Below, piece after piece: positions 21,234-34,900 of a stretch of 64,000 nt of DNA. This DNA is from Tetraselmis striata (taxonomy: Eukaryota; Chlorophyta; Chlorodendrophyceae; Chlorodendrales; Chlorodendraceae), in assembly GCA_006384855.1 (NCBI GenBank), contig VCJN01000057.1:1-64000 (forward strand). The letters are read 5' to 3'. The position numbers and the translations under genes were made by a program. The notes under the pieces are model-generated. The model saw only the letters and a program-made list of their open reading frames with translations. It was not told the DNA's origin and made no database searches. Each line of letters begins with the position of its first letter. Positions within the stretch are counted from its first letter, which is position 1.

Positions 21234-23716
21234 GGTGGCGAACTTTTCGCGTAGGCGGCGAGCAGCGGGCGGGGGGCTGAGGAGGCGGCGTGGGTGGCCG
21301 CGAGTTTCAGAGAGGGACGAGGTGTGGCGGCGGCTGACAAGAAGTACAGTTTCAGGTACCTGTACTGGCGGACAGTGCTGGTGCCGCTCGCTGGCGGCCC
21401 GGTGCATGAAGGTCGCGAACAAAAACCAGCAGGATGGACCATAGGGTGGCAATCATTCTACATACGATATTTACGCGATATCATAACGCTTGTATCGAGC
21501 ATTTATCCGCCTTCCGAAGGTGCCTCGATCAACCAGCAGCGGCGCGCCAGCGTGATGCGCTGCTCCGACCCAGGTACAGCAGTGTAGTACTGTAGTGTCG
21601 CTGTTGCGTGTCGCGCGGGATGGCGGGCGGATCGCGACGGCATCGTCAACAGCGACTAATATATTTACAGTACATGAGCTATTTACATCGTCAACAGCGA
21701 CTAATCATCCGCCTGGGTTGTATTAGTCCATGTACGGGTACGAGCATCGATTCATAAATAGCGACGACGCTACCGGTACTAGTCGCTGGATTCTGGCCAG
21801 TTTTTGCGAGGATTACGGGCGGGGGATTTGTCTGTTACGAGTAAGCCTTACCTGTAGTCGAGTTAAGAAGCAGGTGAAAGTAAAGTTTGCCCCGGGTACT
21901 GCCTGTACAGAATCCGGAAGCCACTAGCACTTGGAACCGATGATGTTTCAGCCTGCCCTAAGTTACAACACGCCCTAAGGTTCAACACTCAAGTTTTCTC
22001 CGCATATCGTTCCCTCATGGCATCTGGCGAGGGGTTTCTATTGCACATTTTGCGAGTCTAATCAAATGCTATCCAGAGAATATCGACAACCCATGGTGGA
22101 GTCGGCATGGTCTCTGCCTCTGGCCCTAATTCGGGGGTGGTTGGGTGGCAGATAAAAAAGTAAAACGCACGGCTCCCGACTCCCGCCTCGCGACCACGAC
22201 AGCAAGGGGGCGTGACGCTGCAGCGGGCGGAGTTGCTTGTGTATCGAGCATTGCAGCAGACGAATGGTAAAGCGGCTATATAGCGAGTAAGGGTGAGCTG
22301 CGCGGTACTCGATCGTCGCGGACGCAACACTAAGTACCTGTCGGCGGTGGACATGCGCAGCGCGGCCGGCCCGGCGGACGGGGAACGCATACAGACGCGA
22401 CGTTGCCGGGTCTCGGCGACAACATCCTCCGTCCGACCTGCACACGGTCGCTCGGAGGGCTTGACAGTGTCAGTTTCTAGAGAAGCCGTAACTGTACAGC
22501 GGCAACGATAGGTACGGGCGGTGGGGACGGGTGCCGGTGATGCACTCTACGAGAGCCGCGCGCGTCGCGCCGTTTTAACACCCCGTGCACGCGGGATCAG
22601 GTCGCCAGCGAGCGTCTGGCGACGGGCATCACCGACCACCCCGCACCCGACCAGCAGCACGGAGCAGGCCAGGGAGGGTGACTATCCTGTATGCCGAGGT
22701 TTGGGTGCTCTTGGTGGCAACCAGTCGGTAGATGCGACTCCCGAGGGTGGGTGCTACTGCCCGTGTTGAAACATCTATCGCTGACCACCAACTTGCACCC
22801 CCACCCCTTCGGCGATCCACATGACCCACATAATGACCGACGTTGACCCCGCAACGCTGGCCACATCTAGATATGGTCCCTGCCTAGGGATAGCTTAGTG
22901 GGGCTTTTGTCGGTTGATTTGCGCCATGCAGGCGGGAGATCTGCGCCGTAGCAGCGCAAAATACGTTGAAAACAGGGTCTTTTCTCGCGCATGATGATTA
23001 TTATAACCCTAAAAGGTGCAGTATCGGTAATCCTTGCCCGCTATCCATTCGCCCAGCAGAGTGACATCATATCCCCATGCGCCAGTCGCGTAGCGCGCCA
23101 GGGCAGCAGCAAGCGGAGCGCTCTGTCATGAGCGGACGTGCAGCTCCCGGGACGCAAAGAAACCTATGTACCTAGACTCGTCTCACGGAGACAAGTCGCT
23201 ATAGCTTGCCTGGCGCCGCAACGGCGCAGCGCTGGGAGGTTAGTGAAGAGGACCGGTTCTGGGTTCCGTCCGCACAGGGGAAGGTGTCACGTGGCCCGTA
23301 CGCGGCATGCGCCCCGTAATTTTACCGGTGCAACATTCCTTTTTATTGCAGTGCAGGCACCAGATGACCAGACACTACCGCCAGTAGTCGTAACACAGGC
23401 GTGCACGGATACACGGATAGTGTATCTCATAGCCCGGCGATATCACCGAGCCGCCGCCGCCTGAATCCGCACAGACCCGCGCTCCCGCGTTCTGGAAGCA
23501 GCGCCAAGTGCGACTCCCCCCCTGCTGCCCCTCGTCGCTGCTTGGGGCAGCCGGCGGCGGGGCGGCTGCCGGCCCCGGCGGGGCCCCGAGGAGCGTTGGA
23601 GTAAGCTGAGGGGGGTTGGGGGCGCAGTCGGCGGGGGAGGCCTCGCCGGGCTCGGCCCCTAGCTGCCGCCGGGAGGCAACAGTGGCAGCCGGGCGGAACT
23701 ACCGGCTGCCGCCGCC
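21234..23716. other. Intergenic region between RPS23 and the PPP4R4-like gene (divergent)
   Basis: It must contain both promoters. Short ORFs only, none recognised. The first 200 bp upstream of RPS23 are probably its 5' UTR and promoter. A GC-rich stretch at 23490-23716 precedes the PPP4R4-like start. Confidence 0.4.
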
Positions 23717-26700
23717 ATGTCCATGGACCACTTTAACTTCCTGCTGGCGGAGTTCGAGCCACCGCCGCCCGAGAGCGGCAATGAGGTCGGCAACATCAGC
23801 GGCAGCCTCAGGGACGAGGAGGAAATAAAGAGCTTCACGGTGCGCGGCATCAGAACCCCCCCTGCCCCCAGCCCTTCCGCACGAGCCCTTCCGGGGCGCA
23901 CACCACCAACACCAGCCTAGGCATAGCAGCGGGCTGTGTGGTAATGGTGGCCCGAGGTGGGGGTGGGGGGGGGGGGTGGGGGGGGAGGGTGGACTCTGGA
24001 TGTATCATGGCAGCCCCCAAATGTCTACTCTGGAGTATGCACCTGGCGTGTCAATAGCAGCCTTAGACATGCCGAGGGCATACGGGGACAGGGGAGTGGC
24101 GGTATGCCGCGCGGCGTTCCTACATGACACGGCCGCCCTCCCACCCGCAGATCGATGAGGACATCAGTGACGTGGAACGATACAAAAAGTACCTCACGGG
24201 TCACATCTTCCAGCAGCGCATGGCCATAGACTGGTCCGCGCCAAGCCCCCGCTCCCCTCCCCTCCCCCCTCCTTCCTATTCTCTTTCGTGCTCTTTCCAT
24301 ACCATCCCCACCATGTCACCTCCCCACCCTTACTCACCGCACGTTGTTACTCACCACCCCTCCCTTCCCGTGGGGCGCCAACAGCCTGCCTGGCCTGCTG
24401 CACGAGCACGGCAAGAGCGCCTTCAATTCGATCGCGTACAGTCTGAAGAAGACGCTGGCGTCCATCGACACGGAGGGTCAGGTGCGCGGCTCCCCACGCC
24501 CGTGTAGAGACATTGCCGCAGATGCGCGGGCGCGGGCGGCTGATCCCAGCTCTCCCTCTCGCGCAGGTGGCGGTCGCGGCGGCCATGGGCGTGGTGTGCC
24601 AGCGGCGGCGGCTGGGCCCCGCGGAGCAGGGGGAGCTGGTGCTGCCGATCGTGCTGAAGCAGCTGAGCGTGAAGGAGCCGGTGGCGGAGGTGCTGGAGGC
24701 GTGGCTGGGGTGCCTGGAGCAGCTGGCGCCCAACCTGGACGCGGCCACCTTGGGCAAGGGGCTCGCGGACCTGGTGAGCTCCAAGGCAGAGATGGGCGTG
24801 GAGTCGCGCGTCACGGCGTGCCGCATCCTGGGCGCCATCGCGCCGGGGATGGGGCGCGCGCAGCTGGAGTCGCGTATATTCAGCCGCGCGGTGGACATGT
24901 GCCAGGACACGGAGTACCAAGTCCGTATCGCCATGAGCCGGCAGCTCGCGGCCCTGGCGGGCGTGATGGGCAGGGAGGTCACCGAGGTGCGACCCGCCAC
25001 TGTTGTGCTTACATGACGCTTCCCCCTATGGATGCCCAGCTGCTACAGTGCTATCACCCCCCCCCCCACCCCCCGGTCCCCCTCCTCCCACCCTATTTCT
25101 CACTGATGCTGCCCAAATGATGCCCACATGCTGTCCTCCAGCCCCTTATACCCCCCCCCCCCCCCCCCCCCCCCCCGAGGGCCCTTTCCCTTTTTTTTTT
25201 GTCCCTGCTGCTGCCCTTACACCACTCTATTACCGCCCTGACTCTGCCCCCTCCCCCTCTCCCCCCACATGGCATCCCCTGTCACGATTCCCTGACACCC
25301 CGCAGACCACTCTGCTGAAGGAGGTGTTTGAGCTGCTGAGGGATGAAGAGGTGCAAGGTGCAGCAGCCCCTTTTCTCCCCTGCTTGCAACATGCACCTCC
25401 TGTCCAGATGGCCGGGCTGGGCTGGGCTGCGGTGGCGCGGGGGCTGAGGCAATGCTGCCCGCGGCGCAGTGCGCACCGCTGCGATGGAGTCACTGGTCCA
25501 GATGCTGCCGCTGCTTTCCCCGGACGCCACCAAGGGGACCGTGACGCCCAAGTTTGTGGAGTTTTGCGAGCGGCTGCAGTCGGACCCGCGGCTGGTGCCC
25601 TGCCTGGCGGCCACCATCGGGGGGCTCGTCCCGCGGCTGGCGCCCCACTTTAGCGGCGTGGCGGACTTGGAGGCCGCGGTGCAGGCCTTCTGTGCGCTGG
25701 GCGCACGCGACGAGGAGGAGGTGCGCAAGAAGTGTGCAGCAGCGTTCCTGCCCATCCTCAAGGTGCGCCCCCCCCCCTCTCCATCAATTAAGGCGCCACT
25801 ACCACCCCCTCCCCCTCTGCCCCGCCCTCTCGGGTGCTCACCTCTGGCCAGTGCCCGTTGCTGAGGGGGAAATAAGAACACTTTGAATAAGAAACCGGGC
25901 TTGCCTGCCAGAGGTCAGATGCAGACGGAACAATGGTGAGTGTTGCTACTATATCGGTAGCGAGTGTTGCTACTACATAGTGTTACTACTATAGCTTGCA
26001 TGCTGCCTCAGTTTACGGCTGTCAGGGCATGTTATTATTTGGGGGCCGGCGCGGTAATGGGAACACAGCGAATGATAAGAAACCGGGCCTGCCTGCCAGA
26101 GGTCAGATGCAGACGGAACAATGGTGAGTGTTGCTACTACATCGGTCGCGAGTGTTGCTACTACATAGTGTTACTACTATAGCCTGCATGCTGCCTCAGT
26201 TTACGGCTGTCAGGGCATGTTATTATTTGGGGGCCGGTGCGGTAATGGGAACCCAGCGAATGATAAGAAACCGGGCCTGCCTGTCAGAGGTCAGATGCAG
26301 ACGGAACGATGGTGAGTGTTGCTACTACATCGGTCGCGAGTGTTGCTACTACATAGTGTTACTACTATAGCCTGCATGCTGCCTCAGTTTACGGCTGTCA
26401 GGGCATGTTATTATTTGGGGGCCGGTGCGGTAATGGGAACCCAGCGAATGATAAGAAACCGGGCCTGCCTGCCAGAGGTCAGATGCAGACGGAACGATGG
26501 TGAGTGTTGCTACTACATCGGTCGCGAGTGTTGCTACTACATAGTGTTACTACTATAGCCTGCATGCTGCCTCAGTTTACGGCTGTCAGGGCATGTTATT
26601 ATTTGGGGGCCGGTGCGGTAATGGGAACCCAGCGAATGATAAGAAACCGGGCCTGCCTGCCAGAGGTCAGATGCAGACGGAACAATGGTGAGTGTTGCTA

Positions 26701-28852
26701 CTATATCGGTAGCGAGTGTTGCTACTACATAGTGTTACTACTATAGCCTGCATGCTGCCTCAGTTTACGGCTGTCAGGGCATGTTATTATTTGGGGGCCG
26801 GCGCGGTAATGGGAACACAGCGAATGATAAGAAACCGGGCCTGCCTGCCAGAGGTCAGATGCAGACGGAACGATGGTGAGTGTTGCTACTATATCGGTAG
26901 CGAGTGTTGCTACTACATAGTGTTACTACTATAGCTTGCATGCTGCCTCAGTTTACGGCTGTCAGGGCATGTTATTATTTGGGGGCCGGCGCGGTAATGG
27001 GAACACAGCGAATGATAAGAAACCGGGCCTGCCTGCCAGAGGTCAGATGCAGACGGAACAATGGTGAGTGTTGCTACTACATCGGTCGCGAGTGTTGCTA
27101 CTACATAGTGTTACTACTATAGCCTGCATGCTGCCTCAGTTTACGGCTGTCAGGGCATGTTATTATTTGGGGGCCGGTGCGGTAATGGGAACCCAGCGAA
27201 TGATAAGAAACCGGGCCTGCCTGCCAGAGGTCAGATGCAGACGGAACGATGGTGAGTGTTGCTACTACATCGGTCGCGAGTGTTGCTACTACATAGTGTT
27301 ACTACTATAGCCTGCATGCTGCCTCAGTTTACGGCTGTCAGGGCATGTTTTAATTGGGGGGCCGGCGCGGTCATGGGAACACAGCGAATGATAAGAAACC
27401 GGGCCTGCCTGCCAGAGGTCAGATGCAGACAGAACGATGGTGAGTGTTGCTACTACATCGGTAGCAAGTGTTACTACTACATAGTGTTACTACTATAGCC
27501 TGCATGCTGCCTCAGTTTACGGCTGTCAGGGCATGTTTTAATTGGGGGGCCGGCGCGGTCATGGGAACACAGCGAATGATAAGAAACCGGGCCTGCCTGT
27601 CAGAGGTCAGATGCAGACGGAACAATCGCGGAACAATTGAACGCATGTTTTATGGGCGCCAGCAAGCCCAATTGAGGCTTGTATTACTTAAGGATGCTTC
27701 AAGGTGCGGCGGCGCCCGTCGCGGCACCCGTAAGCAATCCGCCTGCTCTGTGAGGCCCGCATCGCACAGCGCCAGGAATGCGGAAATCTGTCTTTTCGGT
27801 CCTTCTGGATTGTAGCGCCCCTGGGGATAGAAACTGTTTAACTCACCAAACCCTAATGCTTTGTTTTGGGGGTTTGGTGGAGCACGCGTGCTACCCATTG
27901 GCTCGCTGGGCGTCCCCCAGCTCCGTCCCCACACCCCTACTAAAGGACAGCCACCCTGGCTGTGCTCGCCGACTCACTGAGGCAAGGTTCCCTGTAGTGC
28001 GGGCCCAGTAGAGCGAGGCAGTGAGCCTGGCGGGTACCGGACTACGGGGCCTGCGAGGCAAATGGCAGCTTCCCGGGGGGGGGGGGGGGGGGGTGCCTTA
28101 GAGGCGGCTTTCGTGGCTGCCTGTGCATGGCAGCGCTGACGCTGTTGGGGTGCGCGCCCGTCGTATGCATGCACAGGTGGTGGGCGGCAAGCGGTACAGC
28201 ACCTACCTCAACGACATCTTTGTGCACCTCGCGGCGGACAGCGACGAGGAGGTCCGGCAGACCATTGCGGGGCAGTTCCACGAGGTGCGCAATTGCCTGA
28301 AACCTCCCCCACCCTTCCTTCTCCCTTTTTCAGGGGAAGGGGAGCTCATCCAGCATGGGTGGCTTAATCACGTGCCCAGCGCATAGGCGCAAGAGTGACC
28401 AATAAGCATCAGCCAATCCCATGATTGCCCGACTGTAGCCCCGATGATATCACTAAGAAAATTACAGCTGCCGACAATCTGCTGACAAAGAAGCCGTATA
28501 ACACGCCTCATGCAAGCTATGGGACATTCTCTATAGTTGTGCTCTATATAGTTTTGTCTAAATCTGACCTCCAATATAGTTGGGCGGGTTCTCATTCGCA
28601 GTGTTCGCAGTACCTTTCCAGCACCCGTAGCCACTCGGCGTGTACCGCCAGAGCCACGGAGATACATGTGGCAACCACTACCGCCCCCCCCCCCCCCCCC
28701 CCTACCCCAACTCTCTCTCTCTCACACACACCCACACACACACGCAGACACACACATGCAGACGTACACACACTACTCTCTCTGTCTCTGACTCTTTGAC
28801 TCTCTCTATATATCTCTGTCTCTGTCTATGTCTCTGTCTATCTCTATCTCTG

Positions 28853-28921
<69 letters not shown>

Positions 28922-31900
28922 CGCTCGCTCGCTCGCTCTCGCTCTCGCGCGCGCGAAGTCTCCCGGGTTGTGCCCACTGACCATTGCCACCCCACGAATC
29001 GTTGCCGGGCAGCAACTGCTGCACCCACTTGCCACCTGATTGCCTGAGGGCATGCATGTGAAGCAGTATGGCAAGCATCGTCCAATCTCGCATGTTCCAT
29101 TTCTGTCATCTGGCGGAGCAGACCGCGGCATCACGCCTAACCGCCACAGGCCCTCTTTGCTCTCAGGCGCAGCAGGCTCCATTTCCGACCTGCTGCCCAC
29201 CCCGAGGGGGCAGCCTGCTGCCAGCCAATGCTACCCCAATGCACACGTCATGGGTGTCCCCACGGGCCCAGTGCCTTTGCTGACCCACAGCCGCGCCACT
29301 GTCCGCTGCTGACGCACAGGTCTGCCAGCTGCTGGGACGCGCCCGCTGCCTGCAGTTCCTCAAGTACCCGCTGATCAAGCTCCTCAAGGTGCGCCCCGAC
29401 CTCGCCTCCTCCCCAACCAACCAGCCTCCGCGCCGTGCACTTCCCCGCTGGCGCGCCTGCCTGGGCGCATGGCAGCAGCTCACGCTGTGGCCCTCCCCTG
29501 CGCGACAATGTACCCGCAGGACCGATGCAAGGAGGTGAAGGAGGTGCTGTGCCTGGAGCTTGGCACCACCCTCAGGTAGTCAACCCCTAGCAGCGCCCCA
29601 CGCTGGCTGCCGTCCTGCGCTTCCCACCTGACCCTCATGTGTTCCTGTCCTGGGCTTTTCTCCCTGGTGGCATCGGACTGACGCGTCCCCGGCCGCTGCG
29701 CCAGCGCGTTCGCGGGCACCGAGGCGGAGCAGCTGGCGTGCCGCACCGACGGCGACGAGTTTTTCGGGATGATCACGGCGACGCTGCTGGAGCTGGACGC
29801 CGACGCGGGGACCAACTGGCGCCTGAAGATGTCGCTCGTCCAGGCCATGGCGGGGTGCGCCCTACCGCCCTGCCCCCCCCCCCCCCCCCCCTGCCCCTCT
29901 TGCCTGCCTACCACCCAGCTGAACCTGTCTGGGAGCGCCGGCACTACACGCCTCGCCTGGGCTGCGCTGCACGGGGCGCGTCCGATTGACAGCAACGCCG
30001 GCGTTTGCTATGTTGGCGGAGGCTCCGGTGTTCCGGCTTCCTGGAAGTGGGAAAAGGGAAAAGCTGTACGGAGCAAATGTTTGGTTTGCCCCTGTATCCA
30101 TTACAAAACCATTAAGAATCGGTCCAAGGCCAATGTTACATTTGCCTTCTGCCAATCTGGCTCATGTTTGACTAGTTTGTGCCAGATGTGTACCTTAAGC
30201 GACAATACACTGTCTAAATGCCACATGGATTAAATGATGTGGAATGTTGGTGCATTTCCAAGATGCTGTGTTTTATGTACAGGAGCTGGCAGTTAACCCA
30301 TCCCATGGCACACGGCGGATGCTGACGTGGTAACAGTAACACCGCGACTAAAGACCTGCCCTGCGTGTGCCGGAGGTGAACTGTAGGCGGAACCATATCG
30401 AATGTTGACATAAATTGCATGTAAGCCCAATTTGAGGCTTTGTGATTAGAAAAAGGACACTTACTGGTACGTCGGCGCCCGTAGGCGCAAACACACCTAT
30501 GAGAACGCCGAATATAAGCCACACAGCGGGATATGCGCAGCCTTCGCCAGAATGCTGGCATTGTTTTATCTATATCTGATCCCAGGTGTGAGGGCAGGTT
30601 ATAATTTACCTGTCCTAATCGCCGCGTCGGCACCCATAGGCACTCCACGCTGAACCCCCCCTCCCCCCCCCCCCCCCCCCCCCCCCACCGGCCAACATGC
30701 ACAAACAGCTTCCCAAAGTACTACACGAGCGAACAGATCTTCGAGCACTTCCTCCCCATCGTGAAGAACTCCCTTCAGAACGGCGCCGACGGCGTCAAAC
30801 GCGCTGCAACGCGCACCATTGCCATGTTCCTCCGCCACATTCGGTGCGCCCTCCTTCCAACCCACCCGGGGCACACATTCCCTACCCTCCGCCCATTCAC
30901 TGGCCTGGACAATGTCTCTGGGCACCTCTCTTTGTTCCTTTTTTGTTCACTTTGCCAAATGGCCAGCTCAGCCACCGTCACATGCTGGCATGAATACAAC
31001 AATGCAATGGTTGGGTATGCTATTTTGAAAACTTCAGCACAAAAATGAGAGATATAGTGTCCTTAATTCAGAGCTACGGGTGTCGACGCACTTATAAGAG
31101 CCCTTATCATTATAAAAGCCTGAGATTGGGCTTGCATGTAGCCTATCTAGAAGAACATTCGCCACGGTTCCACTATAATCTTGTCTGCATTTTACCTCTG
31201 AAAGGCTCTCCTTCGCAGTGTTTTAATGACTGCTCCGGCACCCGGACTGAAGTACTACGTCCTAATCTTTCAGGCCCCCTTGTGCCCCCTAACTGAAGGA
31301 CGCAACGTTCATCCCGACCGCCTACTACGCTGACGTGATGCTGGCGCCTTTATTGCCGCTGCCCACCTGCCGCAGGCGACCCGCACAGAAGCTGGAGATC
31401 TACACCACACTGCTGCGCGAGTTTGCGCGCAGCCGCAGCAGCTGCGACAGGCTGACCTTCCTGCAGGTGTGCCGCGAGGTGATGGCGGCCTTCTCCGGCA
31501 AGTTCTTCCGCCTGTACTTCCTGGACCCGTGCGTGGAGACGGTGTACGACCGCGTGCCCAACGTGCGCATGGAGCTGTGCAGCATGCTGCCGCAGGTCAA
31601 GACGTTCATCTGCCTGCCGCAGGTGTTGTCCCCCCCCCCCCCCCCCTCTCTTCTGCTCACGACTTGTATACTCTATGCTCCTCTGCTGCACCGCCGCTGC
31701 GCCCTGATGACAATGCCCCCCACTGACCATCAACCTCCAAGCCGCTCTAGACGACCGCAGTGTCTTCAGCATGCTGTAGCGTCACCTTGCCCAGTGCCCC
31801 ACTGCCGGTAATTCGTCTTGCGGCATGCTTTGGCAATTTGGTTGATGACTAGAACGGAGCGTCGCCGACCCAGGGATTTCCGTAACTGGATCGCTGCCTA

Positions 31901-34900
31901 AACGGGCGTCGTAGAGACGCTGCAAGGGTTTCACTGGTGCCAGTCCTGTCCCGGGGTCGAAGAAAACACAGTTCCCAATGCGCAAACCGGCGGTCGGATT
32001 GTAACCACTTGCGTGGTTGGGTGCGCGCCCCGCTGAGTCGCCGTGCAATGGCTGCCTCCCGCAGGATGTGGACAAGCTGGAGCGCCTGACCACAGCGATG
32101 AGCTCCCTCATGAACGATGACGACCGCGACGTGTCAGAGGTGCGCTCGGCCGGCCTGCGCACAGCACTCGGGCTGCGGCGACCCATAATGCTCGACTCCA
32201 CACAGGGCGGCTCGGGCGCGCCGCTGGGTGATCAGCCGTGTATGTGTGGCGGTGCGCGTGTTCGGCGCAGATGGCGCGCCGGCTGGGCGACCAGTTCAAG
32301 AAGGTACAGGTCAGCATGGGCGGGGACAGTCTGCCCCCGGGCCGGGACGCGGCGGAGGACAAGCGGCGCGAGGCGGAGGAGGCGGCGATCGGCTTCCCGA
32401 AGGAGGACTTTGAGCGCGTGAAGCACGAGGACCCGGGCTGGGTGGACAAGAAGCCGAAGGACCGGCGGGTGAGTCGGGGCGCGCAGCTGTCAGAGGGGCG
32501 CCCTCCTGGGCTGGACCCACGGCCAACGCACACGCCGCCGTTGCGATTTGGCCGGACGAATGCGAGTGCTTGGGCAGCGCCATTGCCCTCTTGGATGACT
32601 GCCCTCACGGGAATGGCACAACATGTGTGTGGTTTGTGGTATGATGGATCGAATGTGCGGTAAAAGTGTGCATGTTGTGTGTGCATGTTGGGCTTGCGGC
32701 CACTGAAGCGCAGTGTGACAGCGTCACCAAGTACCCGCCGGCTTTTTAAACCCGGAAAACCGATCAACCTCTGGCATTTCAGCTCTCTCTCTCTCTCTCT
32801 CTCTCGGCTTGGGTGTCGGCCCGTAGCAGGCGGGCTGCATTGGGTACGTGCAGTAGCTGAAACCCGTGACAATTGAGTTCATATCGATGGAAAATGGGGT
32901 ATGTGTATGTATGCATGCAGCGCGTGTACGCATGGTGCAGGTGTGCTTCTGTGTTACAGAAACCATGTGCTGCGCTTTTGCTGTTCTTGTGAAGGTGTTG
33001 GGGAGGGGGGGGGGGGGGGGGGCGATATAGGGAGGCGCCTCCTGCTGCTGCTATTCCTCCGTCACTAACGGCGCTGCCCCCCCCCCCCCCCCTCCCCCCC
33101 TTCCCCCTTTTCCCCCTTTGCCGCCGTCCCCAGCCGCCCTTTGCCGCCTCAGGGCGCGTGCCCCCGCAGCCCAGCGGCGCCCCGCAGCGACGCACCGCTG
33201 GCGGCGCCCGTTCGCGTAGCAGCACGGGCGTGGAGGCGCTGCCGCCCTCCTCGCGGCGCAGCGCGGACACCAGCACCCGCCCGGCCATGGCCTCCAGCGC
33301 GCGCACGCGCACCGCCGCCTCGGCCCGCGGCAACGCCACCTCGGACACCGGCGTGAGCAGCAAGGCCCCTGCTGCCGCCGCGTCGGGCATCTCCCGCATC
33401 AATCGGCTGGGAAACAGCCCCAGCCTCACGACGTCCAACTCATTGCAGCGGCGCGCCGTCGGAGTGAGCCCCCCCCCCCCCCCCCCCCTCTTCTATACCC
33501 TGCCTGACCATGTTCTGCGTGCAGTCAAACAGGTATTGCTCGCACGACAATATGCGTCCCTCGTATCTTAAATATATGATCACATCTTGAAGAATCATTT
33601 ATTATTGTATCATATATTGTCACATCTTGAAAGTATGTGGTCATCAGTACTATTGAGGGTGGACCAATCCGACCATATGCAAGCTTTATTGGCGAAACTT
33701 CGATGAAATTGTCCCGAATCCACCAGCTGGTAGACGAGCAGATGGCTGTGCAGAAACGTTTGTTTCGCCGTTTGCATTTCCAATGATATTGCCCCGTCCT
33801 GCCATCTTCTGAGCAGTCACTCGTCTCACGACAGCAATGGTGCAACACAGTTGTCCACAAAGGTATTTGCCACCGTCAAAATTGATTCAATAAATACGCC
33901 GCAACCGTCTTGCTTGGGAATCAAAATCATGGATAGGTGTGACATCGCACTCAAATCGCCCGACTCACTGATTACCCCCCTCCGTAGCGGTTTGGCACCC
34001 GCCGCGGCCGCCACTCCCTCTGCTCGGCGGCGGCCGCACAGTCCGCGGTAGCGTTGGCAGGCGCCGCCACCAGGAGCAGGCCACCCGGACAACCTTGCGC
34101 CCAGCCCTATCCAACTATACAACTATACAACTATCCGCGTAGCTGATCCCCCCCCTCCCCCCCTCCTCCCCTCCACCCTCCCTCCCTCCCTTGGCCATCG
34201 TGCAGGAGACCTCCCCAGCCAGCAGCCGCGGGGCGCTGTCCTCCACCGCGGGCCGGCTGGCCAAGGCGCAGCACAGCTTGGACGGTTCCGGCCGCGGGGT
34301 TTGCCACCTCCCCAGGGGCGCGCGGGGGCGCTGCCCCCTCTGCCGGCAAGCCCGCCACCCCAAAGACAACCAGGTAAGGCTCGACAAGTAACGGCGATGC
34401 CCCCCCCCCCCCCCCCCCCCCCTTTCGCCTCAGAACATCAATTTTCGTAGTAACCCAGCATGTTCTGGCAGCAATTCATCGCAGCCCCTCTGCATGCTAG
34501 GGTTTGGGGTTATGCCCTATACTCTTCAAAACTCCTAGACAGCCCGTTCCGGGTACATCATCACCTTGGGTTATATATCCCAGACTGTTCATTGCAGCGT
34601 TTCTGTCATCAGCTTTGTTCGGCGCTGGAACCGCGCAGCAGTCGCGCCTTTTGCCATGACGTAGACCCCAGCACAATAGTCGGCAGTCGTCTCCACACAT
34701 CTTTGGCATCCCTGCCGTTGACCCAGTCCTTACAATGGAGCTGACACCTCGCCGCTCATACAGCGGCATTTGTTTCTTACTCGAACTCCATTGCTTCGTG
34801 GAATACCTCGTGCGCAGCGCAGTACAAATGCCTGGCCGGTGCAACCATCCTTGACTTGCACACACACGCCCACAATGTCCCATCCGAAACCCTATGTATT

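Noticed and set aside
22990..23010. Single CCCTAAAA, like algal telomere repeats (TTTTAGGG); also near 51110
   Set aside because: Only isolated units, no array.
24347..25000. Long minus-strand ORFs opposite exon 4 of the PPP4R4-like gene
   Set aside because: GC-rich shadow of a well-supported HEAT-repeat exon on the plus strand.
25885..27628. Regular repeat array that might be taken for CRISPR
   Set aside because: Units are 188 bp and almost wholly identical with no unique spacers, and the locus lies in a eukaryotic intron.
28640..29200. Ser/Leu- and Glu/Arg-repeat ORFs over the CT microsatellite
   Set aside because: Translations of simple repeats in intron 7.
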